DNA from: Trichostrongylus colubriformis
Taxonomy: Eukaryota; Nematoda; Chromadorea; Rhabditida; Trichostrongylidae
DNA length: 64,000 bases
NCBI GenBank assembly: GCA_963978905.1
Contig: OZ022261.1
Span: forward strand, 30,253,686 to 30,317,685
Direction: 5' to 3'
Below, one piece after another: positions 44,772 to 57,300 of the stretch; the first letter of the stretch is position 1; each line of letters begins with the position of its first letter. The position numbers and the translations under genes are program-made. The notes below the pieces were generated by a model that saw only the letters and a program-made list of their open reading frames with translations, ran no database searches and was not told the origin of the DNA.

Positions 44772-45105
44772 TTGGAGATCATTCCGGTCGACTGTGGAAT
44801 ATGAAAGTAGAAGAGCAAAGTACTGCAAAAGCCGAAGAATGAACGGTATGAAATAAACAAAGAAATAGGTTTCTGTTCTGACCAACGACTTCCATCTCAT
44901 CAAAACTCATTACTTTATTCACAATAGCATGTCCCTTATTACCCACAAATGGTGGCTTTATGTTATGAACACATCAGTACCGTAAAATGGAAACACCACA
45001 GCTCCACTGCGTGCCATCAAAAAATTTCGGGCAACATTGGGTAATTTTACATCTTCAGGATAAAGCATCTCAACTTCTTTACTTTTTGTACTTATAATCT
45101 AATCA

Positions 45106-45487
45106 TTAAAGACAGCATTAGGGTAATGTGGTAATTGAGAAGTCTCTAAAGGAAGTCACTCACATGAAAACTATAGGTGTAAGAAGGCTACCTGTGATGA
45201 ATCCTGGTGTATAAGCGCGTCTCCGAGTTATAGAAACGGCGCCACGGATAACGCCTGACGCCTTGGATGACCGACCCAACCTCCTAGGGTCGACTTTGCC
45301 GAGGAATGACTGAGGTGTAGAGTAATGAGCATGATAGTAGAATGATACATATCGTATCGTATAAAGCTGTCTTGATCGTATTGACGTGGTTCTAAACGTG
45401 TCAGCTTCCATGTTCAACACGTCCACCGGTCAGTATCAAAGAATGGAAGGAGTGAAGCAATCGAATTACCCCTAACGCTGCCTTGAA
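45106..45487. repeat. Inverted-repeat element, family D, short copy
   Basis: Ends GACAGCATTAGGGTAAT and ATTACCCCTAACGCTGCC are inverted copies. It lacks the second half of longer copies. Confidence 0.65.
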
Positions 45488-46189
45488 ATAACTATGCTTT
45501 CATGTTACCAATTGGTTACACATTCAATTGAATATCAAGCCTGATCAATGAAGAGCGTTTGCGATTGATTTTATCGTTGACTCGTTTCATGAAGGGGCGT
45601 AATGGGTCAATGCTCTTGTCCTTCCTCTTACACTCTTTCCTCCCCCCCCCCCCTTTTTCACTTCTCTGCCTCTGTTCTTTTGAGTTAATTATACAAATAC
45701 TAAATTAATTCAATGCTATTCACAATAGCATGTCTTACCATCTCTGATTTCCCTCATTACTCGCAAATGGTGTCTTTATGGTATGAACACATCAGTGCCG
45801 TAATGGAAACACCACAGCTCTTGCCTTTATGAAACTTTAAATCTCTAACCAGACTACCCGAATGGAATAAATGATAAACAACGGATCAAGAGTAATCCAT
45901 TCGATAGGGAAGAAGTACCATGATGAAGTTTTAGAAAAAGATCTTGAACTATACTTGCACTTTTTCTGGGTTTTCTGGTTGAGATGGGCAGTGAAGCGTG
46001 GCAAAGGGCCTTTTCACACCTTCAGCTTGTCTCTCTGCAGTGTTCCTCGCTCATCACCGAAGCACGAGAATGCGTTTTCAGCTGCGATCGAACTACGCGC
46101 TCAATCCCCTTGGGCTTGAATGTAGTCAAACGGTGAAGGATTACCTTGTAAGTTGCGACAAGTGGATGTGTTGCCCTCTTAACAGCGCC

Positions 46190-46710
46190 TTTGAAGGCAG
46201 TGATACGGGAAACTCGGACGAAGAGTGAAAAAAGCAGTGAATATGAAAGTCGAGATGACTAGTAACAGTACAGTGAAGAAAAAACGGATGGAAATAGTCA
46301 AAGACCCGAGAAACGGGACCCTTCCCCTTCGTTAATCCTCGACGTGGAGCCTCCCCATGAAGAGGCGGGTAGTCCGGACGAGTTTTCTTCCATTGGCGTG
46401 TTGCCGTGTCGTTAACACGAAGAGATATTCGGTAGTGAGAAAGCATCCCTTTTCTGAAGTGAGCCTCGAGCTAAACCGAGAAAAAGGGGCTGCGATATCT
46501 TCCATTCCCACCCCGGTCAATCAGTCGCTAGGGGCGGACCGAGCCAAGTAAGGCGGCTGGAGCTGAAAAGGTCGCCTCTGCCACAGCTCAGAGGCGCGCC
46601 ATTCGCGGGGGATTTCGCGCAGATGGGCTTCCTATAACCCTTGTTTTCAAGTGAATGACTCCTTTCAGCGATTCCTTATCACTCACATACCCCTATCACT
46701 GTTTTTAAAG
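46190..46710. repeat. Inverted-repeat element, family D, reverse orientation
   Basis: TTTGAAGGCAGTGATACGGG at the left and ACCCCTATCACTGTTTTTAA at the right are the family ends. The inside carries GTCAAAGACCCGAGAAACGG, complementary to the motif in the other copies. Confidence 0.65.
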
Positions 46711-47689
46711 AAAACGACAGCAGCCTATCAAATGCTGTTGAAGCAGGGCAAAGAACGGACCTAGAGGCAGGGGAAGGGGAAACACTGTTTTCCTTTGTGA
46801 ACGGCATTCGAACTCAGAAAAGCTAATGTGTAGCAAAAATCGTCTTCGACGAAAGCGCCTTTTGGAGCGCTTTTGCGATTCTGGTGCGCTTCTCGAACTG
46901 CACGCTTCAGTCGGGCCGACGTCACTATCATTTGAGATCGCGTAGGGCGGAATTGATCCGATTAATGATAAAGGTAAACAGGTGAAACAGCACACTGCAA
47001 CAAAAAAGTGAAACAATGAGAGGCAGAATAAGCGAAAGAGTAAGAAAAAAGGGTGTTGCAAAAAACGCGGTGAATTCCGACATCTTGGCAAGGCGTCGTC
47101 AGTGCAACTAACGGACAGCGATCTACCGTAAGCCCTTTCAATGAGCGAAAGTTGCTCTCTCTCAATGTCTTCAATCGGTTAAAACAGATTATAACTTCAA
47201 TGGAGGCAAAGTTATTGGTTTGCAGGAATTGGTAGTGTCTATTTATAGCGACGATTCCATCAAATGAAGACGACGAAAGATCGTCAAATGAGGGCAGTCC
47301 ATCTTTTCTGCCAACATTCCTTGATGGCTGTCGTTATTTAAAAGGCTCTGAGTCGCTTCTCACTCAAATGTAGAGGTTGCAAGGTGTGCGGAGTCTTCGA
47401 AATACACACGCTTTTTAAGCAATCATCAACTGGAACTATTGATCCCAAATTCTCTTGAAAAAACATGAAAAGAACAAAATTTCTGCAATTCAAAGTAAGG
47501 CAAAAATTAAAAAAAAACTGGAAGAACAGCAACCCGTTTGTATTCCCGCCCGGCAACACGCCATCGGCGGGCAGAGCGCAGTTCAAACTTTCGCGCACAA
47601 TGGTCTCTATTTGACTCTGCAGCCCTGACCACGTGCCCTTGTCTCATTGCTTCAAGAGTCCTCATGCCTGCGCTCTCGTTGAACGTCTT

Positions 47690-47800
47690 TCGATGAGCTC
47701 TATTTCCGAAACTTTGCATGTGGCCCTTGGTAAGCAGATATAGCATATTCATATGGATAACAAACAGACTCAGATTTCCGTGGACGATTCATCTAAGCTT
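47690..47800. repeat. Dispersed repeat, family E end
   Basis: GAAACTTTGCATGTGGCCCT then TTTCCGTGGACGATTCATC. The same ends occur at about 7025-7120, 52950-53035 and, inverted, 41335-41430. Confidence 0.6.
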
Positions 47801-48282
47801 GGTTAACACTTTCGTATCTGTACGAAAGGCGAAGCAGGCGAAAATGAAAATTTTTCCTGGTACACGGGCTGCACCCTGTAGTATCCAAATACAGCTCATG
47901 GAAAAGGCAGCAAAATAAATTGCAGCTCAGAAAAAAAGTACTTTCAAATGTTTGACGCGGTTTCCCCAGTGATACTCTATTGACCGAATCTGTACGCTCG
48001 AAAAAACTGTGGTTTAATGTTCCCACCCAAACATTCAAGAAGAAAGGAACTATGTACTAACACACGTGCAACGGATTGTTCAAAACTGACAACTAGACAT
48101 GTGTCGCTACCCCAGTACATAAATGTGGGAGTGGTCGCAAATGCCATTTGTCCTGAAACGACACTCACTCAAGAATTCAGCAGAGCTGTGGGAACAATAG
48201 AGCTCAATCGGCGATGCTATTTCTTCAACTCACTTTCTTCATGCCCACTATCCTGCAAGCTTACACGAAAATCACGAATCTT

Positions 48283-48288
48283 TTTATT
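48283..48288 (-). terminator. aakg polyadenylation signal
   Basis: AATAAA on the minus strand begins eight bases after the stop codon, implying a very short 3' untranslated region. Confidence 0.65.
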
Positions 48289-48295
48289 CTCGAAT

Positions 48296-48376
48296 CTAAG
48301 ACACTTTCGAATTTTGAAGGGCTACGGCCGGTCGTAGTACCATGTAAACGATCAAGTCGGTGAGTGAGATCAGAGC
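48296..48376 (-). CDS. aakg: aakg exon 10: end of CBS4 and stop
   Basis: ALISLTDLIVYMVLRPA, then VALQNSKVS and TAG. It matches GIVSLSDILQALVL; the Asp of SLTDL is a nucleotide contact. Acceptor TTTTCAG. Confidence 0.92.
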   Translation of the reverse strand, partial: ALISLTDLIVYMVLRPAVALQNSKVS

Positions 48377-51300
48377 CTGAAAACAACCACTCTAAAAAGT
48401 GATTTTTGATATTTCTGATTTTCGATAGCTGCTGATTTTCGCTGCGGCCCGGAGTATGCTGAGTTATGGGCAAAAGTCCCGATCTCGGGCGGGACTCGGA
48501 CGCGCACCCCATGCTTTGAAAAAATCAGCAGCTGTGATAACACAATTATTCTAACAACTGAATATAACATATATTTTTATTTATAGATCTAAATATAAGT
48601 TGTGATTTTGGTTACGGGTAGCGCTCGCGAAAGACTTTCCTTCAAAATATTTGTTTGCTATCGAATTCGCGTCTATATTTATCCTTAGATGAAGTTTATC
48701 ACCCTTTTTAGGCTGCACTTTCATGCAACCCGACTCTATAGTATTAGGTCGTTCGGGAAGTTCGTGCCGTTTTTGCGCATTCACAAGATAATTCCAAATA
48801 TCAAAGCGCGTCAACATGAATTAAATCACGTGATGTGCTCCTTAGATAGACAAAAAGTTGCTCTTGATGGATATATGCTTTTCTTGGAATGCCACAAGGT
48901 TTGCGAATCATTAGGAAAATTTTGAAGTACTGCGAAAATGGCACTTTTTGGATGACTTCACTTCACGAGTTCTTATTCAGTCGAGTCGCAGCAAAGGAAA
49001 CCACAAATGTGAATACTGCAAGAGGAGGGGGTGAAACATTGGATGGAACACTTTGTCCGTGGTTTCAGAAGTGCAGAAATGAGAACGAGTCGCTTGAATT
49101 TTCAACTGATCAAATCTCTTTGACTAAAACGGCAGAAAGCGATGACGTCCATACTTGCAGGGGATATCAACAAGTATTGGCCCTCGACAAACAAACATAG
49201 TTAGCCACCTCAAGTAGCCTCGATTTGAAAAAAAAACCCAAAAAATGGGTGCCGCGCGACCCCTCAGAGTAGCTATGCGCAAGCGCAATTTTGACAGATC
49301 CTCTTCCAGTAATTGAAGCAGTTGCAGGGTAAGGCCCTTACTCGTCCATCATGTTTATAAAATCTAGCGCTAATTATGCCCCACTTCCCAAAACATCTAG
49401 ACAGCTCCTTCAGTAGCAGTGTGTTCAAAAAGAATGGCGATTTGGAGTCGACTTTTTTCATTTCGCGCAATATAAATCATCAGCCCTTCATCAAATTGAG
49501 ATACTCAGGTATGCGTAATGTTTCCAAGAGTTAGCTAATCGAATGGTGCTCATTCTGTAAAAAAAAGATGCACCCTGAGCCGAGTTAAGATCCTCCGAAG
49601 TTGAAATTGCAAAAACGGCACGAACTTTCCGAACGATCTAATATAAGTGTAAGCGTGGAGTGCGAGTTCGAGTCCCGTACGAAACCGAAGCTTTTGCTCA
49701 TAACTCAGCATACTTGTAACACTAATTAGTGTTCAGGAGGTGTAACTACTTTCAGAAGAATTAAATGAAAACTAATGAAAGAAAAGTCATGAAATATCCG
49801 TTATTTCTGTTTTGAGGGTAAAAGGACAACAAAAGCACAACCCTATGATCAGAAACTACATGAGATCATGAGATATGAGAAGTACTGCTTACCTTTAACC
49901 GAAAACAATCGTCGACAAGAAATACACGATGCACGTTCTTCTCGACGAATGTCTCAATCAGATCTAGCATCTTCACATCTTCTGGCGCTGTCACCACACC
50001 GTCACGATCACCCTTAAAAACAACGATCTCAAAGGCAGTGACAGGGATATTCGGGCCTAATAGGAAAAGATTACTAAACATTAAAGCCGAGGTGCTTAGT
50101 AGTATAAATGTGAAGGAAAAACGGAGTGAAACGCTGAGAAAAAACACGGGGTACAAGATCCCCGCCCACCCTGGGCTTTCAAAAGGGATGGACTGGGTGA
50201 AGAAAATGGGTAGCTAGGATAAAAATGTCGGCAGCCATTGAAAAAGACGCCTACTTCGAAGCTCAGAGGCGCATCTTTCATCGGAATTTCGCCTCATATT
50301 AGGTTGTCGAAAAACTTTTTTTCGTTTTTTGAAGCAATTCATTTTATCACTTTCTTACAAAATACAGAGCATACTAAGAAACAAGGTAGTCATCGTCTTG
50401 TTCTATCACTCTTCGTCCCCTTCCAGGCAAACTTGCTATGCAATCCGCATAAAACTGATCTGGCTTTGATTCGAAGAAGTTGCACAACCACCGTTCCATG
50501 TCATCTCCATTATCGGAGGTTTTTTTTGAATGGCGTTAGATCGGGAAAGGAAAAGGTGATAATCCGATGGAGCAACATCAGGGCTATAAGGTGGATGGGG
50601 CAGCACTTTTCATCCAAGCTCGAGAATTTTTTGGCGAGTCGCTTCTGCTATATGTGGGCGAGCACTACCGTGTAGGAAAAGAATCTTGTCATGGTTCGGA
50701 CGTTTCTCTGTGATTTTCGCCAAGCCAGAATATACGGCTGTGACAGTATAGGTCTGCTGTTAATATAGTGTTGCAAGTCAGCACCCCCAATCGTTCGTTG
50801 TCGATCTCCGTTGGGAGTCCGTACCGGTCAGAATCTTTGACGTTGTAGTTGCCCTCTCAAAAGCGTTTGAACCAAGGTTGTGCCACAAGCTCAGGCATTG
50901 AACCCTTCGACTGCAGCGTTTATACGACGACTGCATTCAGTTGCTGGAGGCCGTATTTGAAATCATATAGTAGAATGCCCCGAAAGTACTTCTCTGATAT
51001 ATACATTTTGCCGCAAAAGGTTATCCGGGAGATGGAAGACAATAATACCTATAGATGTGCGTGAACATGTACTACATGTGTATGTACAGCAGAAATTGCT
51101 GGACAGCAGTTTGAAGAGGAAGAGCGCGTATTTAAAAAACGGAAAAACTTTTTCGACATAATATAGTATAGTCTTTCCGGACCCGCATCTTCCATTTGGG
51201 TGACCTACATCAACAAAAGACCTAATTACCCCTATCACTGCCTTGAAAGGTATCACGAGAGTGATTTGGACAGTTGTTGTTTATGAAAGTAACGGTGGAA

Positions 51301-54300
51301 ATAGTGTCGCAGTGGAAAACGAAATGGCAAAAGGCCCAGGAATCAGAACCAGTTTCCTCGTTGATTCACGTTGTGCGCTTTCTTGCCCAGTGCATCCTGA
51401 CACAATGGGCGTCACATCTGATTGTGGTCCAAAATTCTCAATAGGATAAGTAGCCTTCAACACGCACGCATTGCGACGCACACCTCCCGTCACGGTGCGA
51501 AATCTTGATGTGGTGATACTCGACCAGGCAAGCCAAGAGATGGCCGTGGCCCCGCCCTCCACCGCCACTCAGGCGGCGACACCACACCACGCCGCGACGC
51601 ACCACGGCTTGGCCATGGCTATATTTGGTAGCATGTGGGCAGGGCTCTCCTAAAAGCGCTAAATGCGAGTTTATAAGTGTTTTTCGCCCCGCACCTTTTT
51701 TAGAACCCTGGCCCTCTTGTATGGATAAATATGGCCTCTACTCTTCAATACCTAACTGATCCTCACGGTGCCTTCATGTGCGAGGTCAGGAATGTGACCA
51801 GTGAATTAGCGATGTCGGCAAACCGTGAAAAACCAAGGAAAAGATAGTTTATGTCATGGCCAAAGCTGAAATTTTTCACTTACACAGATCCTTTCTCGCT
51901 GCCGTATTGCTTCCCTAACAGTGACCGACATGTCGATAGTCCTCGAGAATGCCGCTGCAACAGCGTCGAATCTTGTGTAGACATCGACAATCTATGATAA
52001 TGAACAAAATCATTTACGGCTTGAGTAGTCATCCTGATCTGTCAAGTATTGAAAACAATATGTGAAATGTATAAAGTGCACATTTTATCGACATCTCAAT
52101 AAATTAACTTTTCGAAAAAATTGCCTTTCTATTAAATTTGATGCCGCGTCGAAGAAGGTCCGTCCGCACGCAAAGTTTCAAACGAAATGTGAGAATGCGG
52201 TCGAGATACAGTATCTCAAAGCGACGCACGACGGAGCGGGGTCTTCCAATAAGTGCCCGCCCCGCCGTCCGCCGCGGTCGGCAACGTATGGTGGGAACAG
52301 ATAGTTACGTGAACAGTCCCACTGTCTGTTTCGAACCGCGGTACGACGATGCAGGGCACTTACTCGTAGTCCTACCGTCCGCCACTTTGAGGAGCTGTAT
52401 CCTACAAGGATCCTCACATTTTGCGTGGAAGTTTCTACGCTGCCCTAAACAAGAAAAAACATCATAAATTTATGAGTAGCAGAGAAACTAATTTTTCCCG
52501 CACGATTTTTCAAAGAAATCGTCCACAAATGTCCAGTGGTCCCTGGCCGAGGTGGCGGATCCTCCGCCCATCGCCCGCCGCGATCGAAGAGGGAGAAAGA
52601 CTGTTCACATAAGTTTCTGTTTCCACTATGCGCCTCCGACCGAGGAATCGTGCACGAAAAAAAATGAGTTTTTCTGTTATCCATAGTTTCACGCGAAAAA
52701 AATGCGAATGCGGCTGAGATAAAGCACCATAAAACCTCGTCCGGGTGGGGGTGGGCGTGGCCTCCGAGTAAGTGCCCACTCCGTCGTCCGCCGCGGTCGG
52801 AGACGCACTGTAGGAACAGAAAGTTACGGAAACAGTACCATTCTCCGCTCCCAACCTCGACGGACGACGGGACGGGGCTTTTACTCTGAGGCTCCGCCTA
52901 CCCGGGTGAGGCTGTGGTGCTGTATCTCAGCCGGATTCGCATTTTTTCGCTGAAACTTTGCATGCGGCCCACATTAGGCAAATACAACATAAACATATGG
53001 GTAACAAAAAAATCATTTTCCGTGGACGATTCCTTTAAGGCTTTTTCCGAAATCTCCGTTAGATTGTTATCGTTAATTTCGGTCGCTTACATAATATGAA
53101 ATCAGAATTGTGAAGTGGTGCAACGGTAGAGCAAGAATGGCACGGAACGGTCAAAAGCCCGAAAAGCAGAGCACCTTCCACGATCGTGGTTGTACACTGG
53201 AGGGCTGAGGCAGGGTCAGCATGGGTAGCGGAAAATTTTCCAAATATCAGAGGGTCTCCGGTACCACCCCTCTCCCCTACTGCACGACCTCCCTCTCATT
53301 CCGATCGTCGCATATACTCGAACCGTCCAAAAAAGAAGCTCGCCAAATTGATACTCATTCAACTAACCCTAATACTCCGTATGACTATCGATTTGCGACA
53401 TCTTTTTAAAAATCGGTCGACCAGTCCAGACTTCTCTCAAATGTGCATGGGTGTCGAGGAATGTCGACAACTCCGAATACGACCCCACGCCACCCAGAAG
53501 AATCCACGACGGAGGCCTGAGCCTGAGCCGAGGGCTAGGGCTGTTAATTTAACCAGTCGTGAAAATTGTCCGCCCTTCACAGCTACTCGGCCATCGGGAT
53601 CCGTACGACCGAAAGGCATTCGAACGATTTGACGATGAAAACCCCCAGGTGTTTTTTGATGTGAGTTCCGCCCAAGGTTATCTCCTGAATTTCGCCATTC
53701 ATTTACACCATGTCTTTCGAATTCTGATCCCCTTAACATTCCCGATGGTGTTTTTGAATATTATTGTTATGCTTTTACTAAAGTACTAGTCATAGAGTAG
53801 AGGGCATTGCAGACGAGTCGATAAATGGCTCGTGTAATCAGTGTTTACTTTAATCATAATCGCTGTACCAACCATGAGCCACCTGATGGTAAGCAGTGAA
53901 CACTACGCATTTACCGTATCGCTCAAGTACTATACGAATGTACAATTATCAGTGAATGGACAAACATACCTTCATTGTTGACTCATCAACGATAGGTACA
54001 CCACTGATACTGTTGTCTATTATCATATCCAGCACATCGAGAAGTGTCATTTCTTGAGTTGCCTGAAAAGACGAATGCCCATCATGGGAAGATGCTCGGG
54101 AAATTTTGGAATTACGATATTCAGAAAAGGACAATCACTTACATAATGTATACCCGTATAAGTACCGATTTTGAGATCAGCTACTTTCTCATACATGTAA
54201 TCTGGCCGCGAAAGACGAGAACACTGAAATGGAAGTGCATCGAAAATGATAGATTACAGTATAACGTAGGTCAGGTGTGTATCATTAGAAAAGGATTTTG

Positions 54301-57300
54301 CGCAACGCAGCGCTGTGCGGCATGCACCGCTACGGGCGCAGCACGCACCAGGGTCCCAGAGCGATTGCAGTGCCAGCTCCTTATTTCAGGCGGAGGACAC
54401 AATAATCACCTTAAGACCCAATAACTTTCGACAGCCCTAGCTCGTACGTAAGTTTAGCAATAATAATCGCACATTGAATCTTCTGAGCATTCGCAATCAT
54501 ATTTTTAGTAAGATTTCCTACGGGACCGTACTCACGTAGTCATTTCTTCAAGAAAAAAAACGACTACAGAATCACTTGTAGGAAGTCCGATATTACCGTC
54601 ATTCCTTTCAAAAGAGCCACTTTTCGAAAGGTCTAATAAAAGTTAGCGATTAAGATCATGCGACCATGGATGATTAACATTTTCAATCAGTGGCCTTCTC
54701 AGCAGAAGTCATATAGAAAATGTAAAACTTTTATAACATATTACCATTACGCCGACAACTCAATTTCATGTGTATGTACTGAATGTTATAGACAAGAAAA
54801 TCTAATGACAAGTTGATATCGTTATGCTAAAAAATCGCACTGATAGGATATATGTGTTTCATTCTGTCTCCCTTAGTTACATTTCTGGTGATATGACTTA
54901 TATGCACCTTTTGGACAAAAAAACCGCATTGCGGCATGGGAAGCGTCACGAGGTGACGAAGGGTGGACCGACGTATTTCATTACATACTGTGGAAAAGCA
55001 TCGTGCCTCGCGCCCAGATTTACGGACCCGTAGTTGAAGAAAAATTCAAGAATTAGCACTGCAACGATTACAGCAACGGAAACCGCGAAATAGGTTAGAA
55101 AACTACTTTTAGACACGGTCAACAAAACGAGAACCTGCACTTCCAGCAAGTTTCTTCAAATAGACAGTTGTTAGAAATGTCGTAGGTGCGAACTATTATA
55201 TAAACGACAAAATTATACAACTGCACTTCTACTACAGTACTAGGAAAGGTCAACATCGAAGAAGCTTGAAACTCGCAGCAAAACGTATGTGGAACGTAAC
55301 CACCTTGTGACCAATTAACTTACATGAAAGGCCCATCAGTTCATGATCAGCTTTTTCAAAACCGTTTTTTGCCCAGTTTTTGCTTCATATATGTGACCCT
55401 ATGAATGCAGAAAACCGCTTTGAAAAAGCTAACTGTGACTTGGAGGGCCTTCCTTGTTAGACTAGAGATACGGTACTCCTTTGCACTACGCCACTACACT
55501 CACATCAGCACCCCAAAATGCCCTCAGACCGTGACGCGCCGCAATGCAATTTTTGTCCTAACGATACACACCTGGAAGATGACTCTTCATTTCGTGGAGA
55601 ACAGTAAAAGAGCTTATGAGCTCAAAAGAATTGAAAAGAGCGGTGTTTCAAGTGATAGGCAGACTTCGTATGCACAGAAAATACTTACATGTTTCCATAA
55701 ATAATGTAAAATTCGCCGATGTGTCAGAATAAAAACACAGTCACCAGAATGTCGATCCAACACAGGCAGTCGATGAATCCGATGCCTTGTGAGCAATTCA
55801 ACGGCATGGAAAATACTGTAATAGTAATATGAATGAGAGTTAATGGATGTCAAATGTCGTTGTGAAGCAGAAAATCACTCTTGCGCACTGACTCATTGTC
55901 AGGTGGTAAGGAGGGTGGGTTTGGGGCCAAAAAATCACATCGCGGCATGCGAGCTGGCGATTACGATCTGAACTGCGACAGTGCGCCGCACACCGCATAG
56001 CGGTTTTTGGACCATACGGCACACACTCGCAATTTAAACCTGTTTCCTGCAAGCCAGCTCTCGTTCATCAAGGGCCGCTCATTTATATCAGATTTTGCAG
56101 AGTGAACACAATCGTGATGAATAATGAAGTCTAATACTTATTCAGACAACTCAACAATTCTGGATGTAACTCAGAGTTGTGAAGGCAGAATCATAGTGAA
56201 GTGCCAGTCTCTATGGGTACCAGACACATTTATTACAAGTTCGTAAAATTGTCCAAAAACAACGATAGAATTTCATGCCATTACATAATATATCCACATC
56301 CCAGCACAACAGAACAAGCCAATAAGCGTGAGGGGGCGATGTGAAAAGAGGGTTGTGAGTCGGATGTGCATAAGGACATTCGAATCGAGTCGCAGAGCCA
56401 GAGAATTGCAAGAGTGCGTGCGGCAAATGCCTTCCTGATCCCGTTCTGAATTAGTCACTCGTTAGGCCGCGTTCATACTTAGGGCCGGCAGGGCGTGGCT
56501 GCGTTCACAAGTAATGAGGCAGAGTGGCACGGGGAGGTGCAGAGACAATGCAAACAGCGACACATGGTAAAGAGAGGTAGAGACACGCAGCCACGTCCCG
56601 CCGCAGGCACCGCAGCGTATGAATGCAGCCTTGAGGGCGTATCGCCTCCTCGAGTGGCAATCCAATTCGAGCGTTCTGTAGCACAACCTGTGGACCATGA
56701 GGGGTGGACCCTATCTGAACATGGAGGGAGCGAGCTTTTAGGAAGATGACCAAATTTGCCCCCGCCCCTCGTTTTGCATGGCAACCGATTTGTTACATAC
56801 AATAGACGCAACCCTCCCAATATTAGTGACACTAGACTTTTCCGTTTTTTCGAAGTTCCGTGAACATGTTGCGCCCCACTTCCCTACTATATGACCGGCT
56901 TGAGCCTTCAGCCACTATCAGCTATATTCGGGGAATTTCGCGAGTACACTCAATAAAAATACACGAACCTTTCATTTGAATTGACGCTAATGAATTCCCT
57001 CTGCATCCCTCGCCTTTTAAGGAGCTCTGAATAACGGTTTCTTATGTTCACAAAAAGTGGAAATTTCGATACCAAATCTTTAAAAAGTAACCTTTCCATC
57101 GACTGATCTTCACGTTCACTATGTCCATCCCTTTGAACTCTTCATAACTCAATGGTTTCCGCTTTATGCCATCAATACCCTCACGAAATTTCCATATCAT
57201 CATTAGCACCATTGTGAAATCAGTGATTGATAATACACCAATCACTTGCAATGTCTTCGAATCCGCTACAAGTCCAGTACGTGTAGCTGAAAACAGAATT

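Larger units (their letters stand above)
24842..48282. other. 23-kb interval without a recognised gene
   Basis: Apart from the repeats listed separately I find no exon set with homology. Short frames with plausible composition but no recognisable family are at 25810-25992 (+), 27036-27317 (+), 31691-31921 (-), 32335-32610 (-), 33414-33620 (-) and 42521-42793 (-). 34700-35340, 36640-36760 with 38300-38400, and 39940-40260 with 46800-47190 look like further dispersed repeats. 29220-31420 and 35350-36590 show nothing else. Confidence 0.5.

Noticed and set aside
46705..47091. A 128-codon minus-strand frame
   Set aside because: It lies in sequence repeated near 39940-40260 and shows no domain.
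49651..49720. Possible tRNA gene because of GTTCGAGTCCC
   Set aside because: No A box at the right distance and no acceptor-stem pairing; treated as a dispersed repeat.
50013..50048. An upstream acceptor (CTATTAG) for aakg exon 9
   Set aside because: It is out of phase with exon 8 and would add residues with no counterpart in the family.
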